The translations under genes were made by a program, and so were the position numbers. DNA of 64,000 nt from the NCBI RefSeq assembly GCF_901709675.1, contig NC_051090.1, forward strand, positions 9,438,842 to 9,502,841, read 5' to 3'. The notes under the pieces are model-generated. The model ran no database searches and was not told the DNA's origin. It was given only the letters and a program-made list of their open reading frames with translations. This DNA comes from Syngnathus acus. Taxonomy: Eukaryota > Chordata > Actinopteri > Syngnathiformes > Syngnathidae. Shown piece after piece: positions 26,886 through 40,917 of the stretch (the stretch's first letter is position 1; the number at the start of each line of letters is the position of its first letter).

Positions 26886-28169
26886 TGCATGGAACTTTCC
26901 AGACTGGGGAAGTGATTGTGACTTGGACAGTACTGATCCTACAGAGACAGGGTTAGGAACAGGTAAGGAATTAGTACCCGGTAAGAGACCGTTCAACATT
27001 TTATTCTCTATCACACTTCATTCAATGGGATTTTATATGAACATGATTTTATAAATCAACAACGCTACAGCGTGTGTGTGTGTATGTGTGTATTGTGGTC
27101 ATTTTATTTTGTTGCCCTCACGTGAATTAAATGACATTTCAATTATTTTTGAATCTACCCGGAGACAAGCCATCATGAGAGGAAATAATCTGAAATGGAC
27201 CTAGGAGGCCTCTCCAAATGGGCTGCGCGGGAGCGGAGAGGGGCATCACACAAGGGAGAAAGGGGACGCTTGTTTGTGTTGTGTTTGTTGATTTAATGAT
27301 ACTTGGTTGTATTTCCAAAGTTATTCTTTTTTTGTTCACTCCATTTCACACACTTGGACAGCGACTTGGAACCACACTTTGTTTTTGACCTGGACTGGTC
27401 TGGTGCTGGACTTGTAGCCGTACTTTGGCTTTAACTTCAACCTGGAACAGGGCTTCAACTGGGAGTTGTACACAAAGTGGACTTGGACATGGATCTACAC
27501 TTGTGCCTGGATTCGGATCTATACCTGATTGTTGACTTGTAACTGGACATATAACTTTACCACGACTTCAACATCTACTTGGGACTGAACTTTGACTGGG
27601 CTTTGTAAACAGACCTTGACTTCAACCTGGACTGGATTTGTGAACATATTTTTAATTGGATCTGGACTTTGACTTGAATCTGCATCTGGAGCAGGACTTT
27701 TACTTGCACCTGGATTTGACTCTGCACCAGGATCTGGACTTGTTCTTGTATCAGGATCTAGGCGTTTACTTGGACCTCAATCTGGCCTCTGAATTTGGAC
27801 AAAAGTCAGAGCTCTAAAGCTGGATCTGATGTGGTTCAGATAATTTTATCAGCTGGGTGTCAGTGATGACATCACATTTATCTGGTAGATGTTTGGACAG
27901 CATCAATGTTCAACATATTTTTTTAAAGCACTTTGGGAGTCGGCCATACATTGCACACTCATCCACGCACAGTTGAGCTTGTGCGCAAGGAGTTGACAAT
28001 ATAACATTTGTTGAATTTCTATTATGAACTGTTTATCATAAAATGGCAGGCAGGCAGGAAATATTCGAAGGCTGCTGGTGATTTTAAACAACAAAACCAC
28101 AAAAGTCAGATAACAATCTGCCACTCAAAAATCGAGTGCGTGTGATTATTGAGTGCGCCTTTAGATCTC
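26886..28169 (+). other. evi5: evi5 3' untranslated region and evi5-gfi1 spacer
   Basis: ATTAAA near 27126 is a possible poly(A) signal. A degenerate short-motif repeat occupies 27350-27800 (listed separately). No other gene is seen. Confidence 0.45.
27350..27800. repeat. Degenerate GGACTT/CTGGA-type simple repeat
   Basis: About 450 bases built from drifting copies of ACTTGGAC, CCTGGACT and GGATCT words (for example GACTTGGAACC, GACCTGGACTGG, GACTTGGACATGGATCT, CTTGACTTCAACCTGGACTGG). Spacing is irregular and no frame stays open, so it is an aged microsatellite or minisatellite rather than coding. Confidence 0.65.
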
Positions 28170-28181
28170 TGCTGTGATTTA
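28170..28181 (-). promoter_or_regulatory. Exact GFI1 consensus binding site upstream of gfi1
   Basis: TGCTGTGATTTA on + reads TAAATCACAGCA on -, identical to the published GFI1 consensus TAAATCAC(A/T)GCA. It lies about 1.3 kb before the gfi1 start codon. GFI1 represses its own promoter in mammals, so an autoregulatory site is plausible. Confidence 0.5.
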
Positions 28182-29483
28182 CTGACATGGATTCCGTACA
28201 GCAGGGGTGTCAAACTCTGAATGTAACCCCTTATAATCTCAGACTACAAGACTTTTTTTTGTATCCATTCACGATCGTTGCCCTGTGAGACTACAAGACA
28301 AATATGTTCTGTGTGATGGACTTATTTTTTAATAAAAGCCTTCACGTTTAAAATAAAAGCCCCACTATACATGGTCATTTTTAAATCCTTAGTCTTTTTT
28401 AAAAACTCGCTACACATGGGCCCTTTTGAAGCCTTACTATACATCATTTTTAAACGGAAATCCTAAAATTTTTGTACTCATACTCAGTGACGTGTGCGCC
28501 TTTGCTGGCAGGAAACGTTGGCGTATGTACACGTGCTCGTTTTTATCGTCCACGGCGTCCTATCTGCGGGCTTCTCGCTGGGCGGAAGTCTAATCGAGCT
28601 CAGGCACGTGTCCCTCCTCGCATCCTGTCGCGATTCTGCTCCTTCTGATTGGCGACGTGCATCCGTACGGCCATAATTTGTGTGTATACTGCGTGCGCGC
28701 CTCCAGTTTGGATATTTTCTGCATCTTGTAAGGATCCTGTCATATAAAGGCCATGTGAGATTCACAAAACAGACAGAAAGATGGACACTTCTTTTACTGA
28801 ACGGGAAAACGGGCAAAAACAAAATGAAAACAGCCGCAAAGGGAGTTCGCGAGCGTATAACTAACCACGTGATTGCAGCGCCTGACGTCACACATCAGGC
28901 CGTGCGCTTTTCCCTGTACACTAAATACTTTATATTCGTGTACATTCGCTTTTTTATTTGCTGAAAAGGTTGGTTAAGCATCTTAAAAAATATTCTGTGA
29001 AAATCTAGTCCTCTAGTTAAGAGTTTATCTCTGCATTGCCCTTAATGTTATAACTGGATTATAAATGCGATTTCCGTTTCTAAAAACACAATTGGTCACT
29101 GTAATTAACATTCCAATTGGAGTCCGGTGAAAAGGGTGATTTTTTTTTAAGCATCCCCGGTGATACAGTATTTTGTTTACAGTGTTATTAACAAAATAAT
29201 CACGATAATTGCTGCTAAACCCACAGGTGTCGAACGAGTCCCCCCTCTCGTCCCCCTAAATTGACAACAAATAAATAAATAAAGCTTCTATTGTGTGCGG
29301 GATAGTGAAAGCGCCTGGGGGCTCATCTTCCTCGTCCTCCTCTTCCTCGGCGTCACCTGTGCGCGTAACACCTGGCGGGCGGCTGGCGTCCTCGCGCATG
29401 CGCGCCGTGGCCTCTAGCTTGAAAGGCAGCAGTAAGCAGAAGAAAGAAAAGAGGAGAATTAAGAGAAGAGCGCAGCGGAGAGG
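28182..29483. other. gfi1: gfi1 upstream region
   Basis: Near 28200 a sequence AGCAGGGGTGTCAAACTC resembles the end of common fish interspersed repeats. Around 28840-28920 are GCG-rich words and a TGACGTCA (about 28882-28889), which may belong to a promoter. 29290-29480 is a purine/pyrimidine-biased leader just before the start codon. No coding sequence. Confidence 0.4.
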
Positions 29484-32033
<2,550 letters not shown>

Positions 32034-32430
32034 TGGCGAGGCGCTAACAGACTTTTTTGCCAACGCTTGTTTGTCTTCTGTCCTGGGACCTGTCCTCGTC
32101 TGTTAAGCCACCACCATCAAATATGTTGCTATCGGAAGGACAACGTAAAAGTGAAAGATAGACTTCTCAAAAGCACCAATATCGCAGATTAATTCATGTT
32201 GAATGGGTCTTACACCAAAAATGTCCATACTGATATATAGAGACGTTAAACACTAAAAAAAAAATACATGCATAAAATACTAGAGATTAGAATCTTGTTT
32301 TGTTTGTTGTCACTCAACCTCTGAAGTCATGCTGGCAAAATATCAAGTCAGATTTGAGCATTTTCTTTTTCTTTTCTCACCACTCAAATGTTTTCCCCTC
32401 CTGCTTTGACCAAACTGCAATAAACGGCAG
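32034..32430 (+). other. gfi1: gfi1 3' untranslated region
   Basis: Short AT-rich UTR with AATAAA at 32419-32424, followed at once by an ATGA tetranucleotide run (32432-32448). Confidence 0.6.
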
Positions 32431-32629
32431 AATGAATGAATGAATGAATCTAATTAATCATTTATCTTATTTGACCAACCTACAAAAATTGTTTTCAACC
32501 AAACGACAATACATGAGATGATTTATTAAAGACAAATAGAACGCGATTGAAGGAGTCGTCTCAATTTGTGCATAAAAACAATGAATGATTGGTAAATGAA
32601 CATTTAAAAACTATGATTTTTATATGGAT

Positions 32630-33110
32630 GTCATTGTCTGCCTTATTTGTTATTTTTCATGTTTTTTGGGTTATTTTTGTGATTTTTTTTCATGTATATT
32701 TTACTTTGTGGGTGATAGAAGAATATTAGCCTGGGTTCGGATTCCAAGATGCAGAAGGTCATGTGGGCAAGTGACAGTGTTACTCCCCCACCCTAAAGGT
32801 TGTGTGTTAAAACCTCAGGTTGATGTGTAGCCTCCCTCTGATGGAATGCTTTGTTTCTGTTGGCACCAGTTGTACATTAAAGGCATGTTTTTTAAAGTTG
32901 GATTTTTTTGGGTAATTCTTTTATGCTTTTTTGTTTGATTTTTTTAATGTGGATTTTTGGTGTGATTATTCAGTGATTTTTTTTTACATAGACGTGTGTA
33001 AAATTTTAACGTGATTTTTTTCATGTGGATTCTTTATGTGATTTTTGGTCTGGGGCTTTTTTTTTAATGTGGCTTTTTTGTGTGCTTTCTTTGCTAAGAC
33101 AGATTTGACC
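32630..33110. repeat. T-rich degenerate repeat (GTGATTTTTT/CATGTGGATTTT words)
   Basis: Words of the form TGTGATTTTT, CATGTGGATT and AATGTGGCTTTT recur irregularly on a T-rich background, broken by ordinary sequence at about 32710-32880. It looks like a decayed minisatellite. Confidence 0.5.
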
Positions 33111-34439
33111 ATTGTTTCTTTCCAAGTTGGTATTTTTGCTGTGATTGCGTGTGCTGTCGACATGTTTGTTTTGGCCACCTGGATCATGTGTTTACACCAT
33201 CAACAACACGCTGATTGATTTCTTATGTTTGTTTTGAGTTTTTTCTTACGGTTGCCAATTCCGCCCCTGGCCATCAACAAGAAGATGACGAAGAAAACGC
33301 TGAGTACCTGATGAGCTGCAGTAAATCACCTTCCTGATAACAATGATATCAAAACATTGAGAATAAGAATAAGAGTGTTCTTTCTGTGCACTCGGTGATT
33401 GAAATCAGTGACTGACAAAGATTTTGCTTGCTCACGCCTCATTTGGTCAACATGAGCGAGGTCTGTGGAGGCATTTTAAATATTTTAAAGGCCACAAAAA
33501 AAAAGGGCACGATGAAGACGAGGATGAGGATGGCTGCGTGGGCTAGGGTGTCTTGCAGAAAGAAAACAGCACACTGGTAAAATAAGGATGTTAATATCTT
33601 ACAATTATTTGTTTAATTAACATTTCATGTTCCACAGAGAGTAGGAGAAAAAAGTCAATCTCAGGGAAAAAAAAAGAAGCTTCCATTAAATGTAACCACA
33701 TTCCCGTCATGCCTCGGGCCACGTGCACAAAATCAATCACGGCTAGGCCCGGGCTGGACCGTGTCTTTTTTTTATGATTTATTAATAGAACCTGTGGGTT
33801 TCTTGGGCCTTTTAAAAAGAGATTCAAATAAAAAAATCTATGCTGCACACACAGTACATCAAATTGTAAAGTAATAAAAGACAACATGGGCTGTTCATCA
33901 ACTCATTGTGTTGTTTCAGGTGTTTATGCAAAACAGAGGACAGTGGTTTGCGCTTGTTTAACTGTAAAGAGACAAGCTGCTGATTAGTGGAAAGCACAAA
34001 GAGTGTGAGCGGGACCAGTGCCCTCCAGTTACCCGGCACCTCGTTATACTCGAGTGTGTGTTGTCATAATATTTGCTCGGCTTTGTTTTGTACAGGTCTG
34101 ACGACTTCTGCGCATTGAGCCTGCAAGCTCACGGCAGTGATTAACTCAACGCCGGATTCAAAGAGTTCTGCAAAGTTTGGGTCATACACATGACATGCCC
34201 CCCCCCACCCCCCATCTTTTCTTCAACATGGAGGCTTATTCATTATTCACCTGATGTGACAAACAGTGCAAAGCAGCTGTCAGCGCTGCAACAAGGCGCA
34301 TGCACAAATTATTCATGACGCGGCAGTAAGAAAAGAAGGGAGAGCATGAAAATAATAACAAGAGACACACTGAGCTCCATAACACCAATTTAACACCGCC
34401 ACTTTATACCTTTGGTGAGCGACGCACGACAAACATGCA

Positions 34440-34532
34440 AAACACACACACGTACACAACACATACACAAAACCCGCACACACACACACACGCACGCACA
34501 CACACACACACAACAGATACAAAACACACACA
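34440..34532. repeat. Interrupted (CA)n microsatellite
   Basis: CACACA tracts broken by CACGTACACAAC and CGCACGCA variants. Confidence 0.8.
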
Positions 34533-34656
34533 CAGGATTATGGTGCACCCAGATTTGATGGGAGGCAGTGATGTATTGTTCTTTTCAGTTTTTAGACCGT
34601 TTTCTAATGGCACGTCCCAAGGTGCTTGTGTGTATGAGTGATTCTAAATCCAAGGC

Positions 34657-34659
<3 letters not shown>

Positions 34660-34714
<55 letters not shown>

Positions 34715-34718
34715 CACG
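34660..34718. repeat. (CA)n microsatellite
   Basis: Almost uninterrupted CA dinucleotide run of about 29 units with CGCA variants near its right edge. Confidence 0.9.
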
Positions 34719-37700
34719 GTCACATATTAGGAATCGGCGGGGGCCAAATGATGAGGCCTCCTTGAAAGCTTTCCATTAGTCGGGTCTGGGGCCCTGAACA
34801 GCGTGAGTCGGGGGGAGGGGTGTGCACGGGCGTGTGTGCATGTATCTGAGTTGATGTGTGCGTGTGTTTAGCCGCTTCATTTAGATACATATCACATATC
34901 AGAAAACGATTGCGTTTGAGCTGAGCACCTTACCGATGGTGACCAGACCCAAGTCATTCCGGGATCAGCAGACATTCTGCCTCCTCCACTTCTCTGTCTT
35001 GTGTGTGTGTTTGTGTGAGAAGACAAAGAGCAAACGCTACGGGTGACATTAAAAGGATGCTTAAGAGCAGCGTGACGGGATGAAGCTTTTCTTGTCTTCA
35101 GGGGCAATAAAACACGAGTTGGAGCACAAGTGACAAGTTGGCATGTTACGGCCTTTTAGCGCCCTCGTGTTCTTACTCTCTGACAAAAGCCTTCGCATGT
35201 TTTTCTTTTCTCTTTTTTTGGACATCAATGCTGTCTTGAAGTGGCTTTTAATCACAAATGAGATACAAGCCACTTTTACATCACCTTTGTAAGAATCAGA
35301 GGCGTGAATTTACTTCTTTGAAATATGACTACAGTCTGGTAAGATCATTTTATTCAACGACACCTAAGACCATTTTTTTTCTAGAAAATTTTTTCCTCAC
35401 AAGTTTACAACTTTTTTTAATTAAAAGATACATTGTAAAATTAAGAATCTGAAAAAATACAGATGTGCTTACTGTAAGTATGCCAGGCCAATAGCAGGCA
35501 ATGTCTCCAATAATTTGTCTTGCACAGCCTTATCTGAAACATTTCATTAATTTGGAATTTGGTCTATATAAGTCACAGCGTTGTATTAAATGTGCATATG
35601 GTTGGAGACGTGAATCATTTGTTGTGTTGTCAGCAAGTGTCATTAACAAATGTTTGTGTTTTCGGGCAGCCATGAACACTTCACGCCATGTACATCCGCA
35701 CTTGCGTGCTCAAATAAATAACTCAAAGATACGTATGTAAATGAGGCCGACGTGGCTTTGCGAACCGGGGCGACGATGTCGCCGATGAATCCCCCTGAAA
35801 TATTCATGCCGACCGTCAACAGCGCACCCGAAGAAGGCTGATCCATAAGAGCCTCACCGCAGCCAGAGGAAGCAGTGCAAAAATGACAAAGATTCATCCT
35901 CAGCCGCCATGAAATATTGATGGGCAGGCATTCAAGTAAAGTTACTTTTTGTGTTCTGATTTAATGAATGATTTGAGCGGCGGCGGCGGCGGATGTCGAG
36001 TGTGCTGAAGCCTGCGCTAATGCCCATCCGGGGGTCTTGTGTGGTCATGTGTCACACTGCGGCAGGATCAAAGCCCAGGTGACGGATCCCGCCATCGGGT
36101 AAAAGTACTTCCAAGGGCCCAGAGAACCAGGGAGAGCCTCGCCGCATTCACGTTTTAAATCTTGCATCCAAAGGGGACTTTTTAGCCGGAGCAAATCTGC
36201 TTTTAATCACACTCCCACACGTTACGTGTACTGTGAGAGAGAGAAAGAGAAAAAAGGGCCAAACGGCAGTGGAAAGAAATGGATCGTGGCAGTGCAGCGG
36301 CTCTCCCATTCTCCCTCCGGCATCCTTTGAAACATTGATGAGCCCAACCGGAATCTGATCCCGCCCTGCAAAGCTTTCATAATTATCACAAAAACTCGTA
36401 TTTGCTCATAAAAATCACCAAAATCAACGTCAAATTGTGCTGTTAAGCTCCGCCCACAAGCGATTATAAAACTGAAACATTGTGCGAACCGCAAGACAAA
36501 TTTAATAAAATAATATTTAAGAGAAATGAACCTAACATGGCCGCTTCATACCAAAAATGGTAGACTTGCTCAGCTATTTTCTGACATTTTTGTGGGCATA
36601 CTCGGGACACCAAATTTCATGGGGTTATGTTATACTGGATTTGGGGTGCTGAATTTTACTCAAGTTTGGAGTTTTAGGCTCCGCTCACACAAAATATAAA
36701 AAAAAGTCGGTCCCTCAGAAAATGTTCAATTCAGTAGGGCTGTGCACAAATCGGTGGTGATTCGAAGGTGGCCAAATGGAAGTGCCGTCACCAAATCATG
36801 ATTGGCTTACTTGACTCTGACATTCTAACGATCCAAACTGCATTATTTAAAAAAAAAAAGAGCCTTGGGTTCTGGCTTGAAATGTCAAAGGTTCCTGGTT
36901 CGAGGAAGCAAAAAAGGAAAAAGTCAAAAGTCACATTTTTGGTTTGAAGCGGCCATTTCAGGTTGAGGATGCGCCATTACATGTCTGTAGTCTGTAAAGC
37001 ATTGCAGCAAAAACTGACCATTTGGTTTATCCCTGGAAGTCATTCATTTCAATCAGCCTGCTCTTTACGCGATGAAAAAAAACCCTGCTGTATTTTTTGA
37101 AGCAGAAGTTTGAGGAGAAAAAGTCTTCAATTAAAGTCAAAGGGGTTGCGGGCACATGACCTGAAAAGGAAGGCTTGAGTAGGCAGGAAGTGTCAGGAGA
37201 CGCGTGTGGCAGGTGAAACGGGACTCGGCGCACTCGAGTGAACATTTAAACGGATCAGGGCAGTTTGGGTGTGAGGGGGAAGGGGGAGTGGTGGTGGAAA
37301 GAAAGAAAGAAACGGGACTAAAAGCCTGCCATCACTTGCAACAAGACGCGGGTATCCCAAACATGGTGTGTCAGCATCTTTAAACAGCGTCTGACAGAAT
37401 CGTCTTGACAGCCACTTCACATGTAACATCTTCGATCGGCCTCCCTCGGGGAGGCGCTGGGCAGTTTGAACTGCAGACGGCGCTCCAAATTCAAAATTTG
37501 GCTCTTTGCTGTCAAGAGTCACAATTTTACTGGGGTCAAGTCAGATTTTTGGGAAGGAGGAGCTCATGGTTCGAGAGGAAGCTTGTACAACAAGAAGTTA
37601 AGATTAAAAATGTATGTGGGCATTTGCAAAAATGTTGGTTCAAGAATTAAGTACATTTTTTATTTTAATTACATTGCTGTTGTCACAAAATACAGTCGGC

Positions 37701-39135
37701 TGACAACCTTCCATAACAAACTACCCATCTTACGCCATCTTGTTTTGTCTCAGCCCAAAAATCTAAACAATACCCCAGAAACAAGAAAAGGCTTTTTTGT
37801 TTTGGCATTAAGCATGATTTGATTTCCATCGCGGTTGATTACTTTTGAAGATAGATCGAAGACACGAGTCTGCAACCAGTTGTACCAAAAGGCAAACACT
37901 CGAGTGAGTGAGGGATTCGGAGCGCAGCCATATTGATCGGCGCTTGTCAAGGATCACGCTGCATCTGCTAGGTTGTCTGGGCGAAGTGTGTATTGATCGG
38001 CAACGCGTTTACAAGGAGAGTCACAAGTTAGACGCGGCGAGATCTCACACCGTGTCGGTATCGCTCGATGGCAGACGGATGCCGTCGCAGTCGCCGGGGA
38101 GCTTTCGCCTCGCCGCCAAAACATAAAGCGGCATGACAAGGATGTTGAGAGGTGCGGAAGATGATTCTCTTTCCGAGCTGGCCCCTCCCTGCAATTGTTT
38201 GCTACAGGGCTAAAGCTTTTACAAAAAGGGGGCATAGGTGAGTAGCATCCCTGGTGAGAGCGCTAACTCCATTAGCTCTCAAGGCCACTGGGGGAGTCCC
38301 TGCAAAAGCCCCCCCCTCCCATTTTAAAATGATATTCTGGCAGTAAAAGACTGATGTCAAATCAGCTCCGTTACACTCGACTTGCCGTCTTTTTGTCATG
38401 CCTTGTGACAACAAACAAACAGATGCAGATGAATGCTGTAAAAGTAAGAAAGGACATCATGAATGAATGGAAAGTACGTCACACTTGAACTGCAATGCTA
38501 TGCATCCATGACGGAATGCCATGCGAGTCATTTGAATTGCTTTTATTTGGCAGAGTGGGCAAATCTTTGACGAGATTTTTAGAAAGCGACATGTATCTTT
38601 GGTGGATTCCTAAGAGAGTCTCAATGTGTGTGTGTGCGTGTGCATGCGTGTGTGTTACTTGCCAAGCGAGCTGTTGGTGGTCTGCTGAGGCCAGTGAGGG
38701 AAGTGGACTGGATAAAGCGTTCACTTAAAACCTGGCTCTTGCTAAAAGGTCACATAGGACGCTTTCTCCCACTCCCGTAGGATTCCTCCCGAGACGGTGG
38801 ACTACATAGGCAAAGCAAGTCGTCAAAATAGAAGGTGCATCAAAAAAAGGACTCAAGATACACAGTTTGGGGGTAAATTGGTGGGAATGGTCTGTCAGGG
38901 TGAGAACTTTATCAGGCACACGCGCTGAGTTTTCCAAAACTTACAGGGGTCACCTATACCAACTTTTACATCATTATGAACGCCCCCTAAAGCAGCGAAA
39001 CGAACCTTGTTGATCTAACTACAGGCTTGTATCTGACGTCAAATTCACGCCCATAGCTCCAGTGTCTGATTTAAATGTCCACAAGATGAACACAACCATA
39101 AACACCGTATTAGTTTATGTATTTTATTTATTATA

Positions 39136-39137
<2 letters not shown>

Positions 39138-39177
<40 letters not shown>

Positions 39178-39184
39178 ACACACA
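39138..39184. repeat. (GT)n microsatellite followed by CA
   Basis: About 19 GT units run directly into TCACACACACAG, giving a potential hairpin. Confidence 0.85.
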
Positions 39185-40308
39185 CAGACATTCACACCGT
39201 CATATACGGTAATCGAACTCACAATGTTGGCACACAATACAGGCAGTGTACCCACACCACCATCAGCAATTCCCGCCGTGGTATTTTAATTCAAACGAGT
39301 CCAAAAAAGTACGCTGAAACCCCAGGGTAGTAAAGTGACAGCAACTCATCAGATAACGGGTCGCGCCTCAATGTAGTCATTGTGCACTTGGCCGCAATCT
39401 TTGGCTTCTCTGAATGACAACAGTGACACCTACAGCACAACAGCATTATGGACCTAATAAGTCCAACCATCTAGTAAAAAGGCACCATTAAACGCTAAAA
39501 CATATATATTTCTTCTAATTAAATATTTTTGTTTATTATCATAAAGGCACATTTATAATGATACGGGAACAAAAGCAATACCCAAGCATAATAAAGGCAC
39601 GGACAAAACTCTCCATTCTGACAGCTGTGTGAAAACAAGAGCTTGTCAGCTCCTAATTAAAAAGGGACAAGCTGCACTTGTATTTGCTCTGGTGCAGCTT
39701 TTGTGGCATGCTTTCATCGCACTGTACCGAGTCTAGCGGCAGATGGTTCCCAAATCCCATCGTTCAAACACGCATCAACGCAGCCCATTCATGGAAAATC
39801 AGGACGGCGGGAAGTCCCTGATTGTGTTTCTATTGTACCCAAAATACACACGCACATACACACCGACACATACACAAAGAATGAGCTGAGTCTTATCTTT
39901 TGTGTTCAGTGCAATATGCGGGAAAGTCATTTTTAATCCGCAACGGACGTCTTTGTGCAACAGCTTGCCCACTGCATTAGGTTAAAATCAATCGTGCTAA
40001 GGCCCAATACCTTACGCATCTTGCAAAAGAAAGAAAAAAAAAACGTCGGGTCACTTTTATGATTAATTTTGTTCGACGTGTAGTTCCTTAGGTCAGCACA
40101 AGGCAAAACGCCAACGGTACGCTCCTTTGCCCGAAAAAGTTGCACGCCAGCTCCCTCTAGCGGGACGACCACGAATGCCAGCCGTAGTGCGGGACACATA
40201 CTTTTTGCATTCGTCTTCAATGTGCCGCGTTTCAAAGCATCAGGTGACCTTGTCGCCCGGAAAAGGCGGGCGGGCAAAATAAAGAGACGGAGGTGTGCAT
40301 TGAATGCT

Positions 40309-40314
40309 TTTATT
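40309..40314 (-). terminator. Poly(A) signal of the Ig-domain gene
   Basis: TTTATT on + reads AATAAA on -, about 600 bases after the stop codon at 40918; the first good signal downstream. Confidence 0.45.
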
Positions 40315-40917
40315 AGCTTTAGCAGAAAAAAAAAGGTGAACAAGACCAAAGACAGCATGCAAAGGAGCAAAATCCAAAAGACACTTTGCTTTAGTTAGCC
40401 CAACCATCCCCACCCAAAGGAACCTTATTCGGCCTTTGTTTTGGAAGCCTTTTCACGTGCCCCTCCATATAAAGGCCGCCCTACGCGACACGCCGGCTTT
40501 TTGCTTTCTCCCAAACATCGCGGGCGGCGAGCGCAACAGATACAGAGGGAGGAGGGTCATTATTCCCGTGACTATTTGAAAATGGGCGGCGACCCGACAA
40601 TGCCGCAAAGACAAAAACACCGACCGGCCGGCCGATGACTTCCCCGAGCAAAGAAAGAAGCAATAACAACCAAGAGTACTGTTTTTTCTTTTTCAACTTT
40701 TTGCACCTTTTCTTCTTTCTTTTTTTGTGTGTAGCGGTGGGTGGGTTGGGTTGGGTGCTCGTAGGGCGACGGCGGTGGCTCCCCAGCTGACGTCTCCCGG
40801 CCGGGCACGAGCTGCGGACAAGCACAAAGACAAAACGGCGCCTTTGTCAGCAGAGCACGCAAGGAGAAGTGGAGCCGGTGCGCCGACCGACCTGGCGGCT
40901 GGGCGCCGTTCCGCTAT

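Larger units (their letters stand above)
32431..40300. other. Gene-poor region between gfi1 and the Ig-domain gene
   Basis: No credible coding exon on either strand over nearly 8 kb; ORFs here are short and lack splice context or recognisable products. It holds a T-rich degenerate repeat, several CA/GT microsatellites (listed), and partial GFI1-like motifs (TAAATCAC at 33322-33329; GGCAGTGATTAA at about 34133-34144). It may host distal regulatory elements of gfi1, but that is a guess from position. Rpap2 and glmn, expected here by human synteny, are not seen. Confidence 0.5.

Noticed and set aside
34440-34718. CRISPR-like regular repeats
   Set aside because: Plain CA microsatellites; no spacer structure, and the host is a vertebrate.
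36860-36920. tRNA-like GGTTCGA box
   Set aside because: No A box or cloverleaf stems around it.
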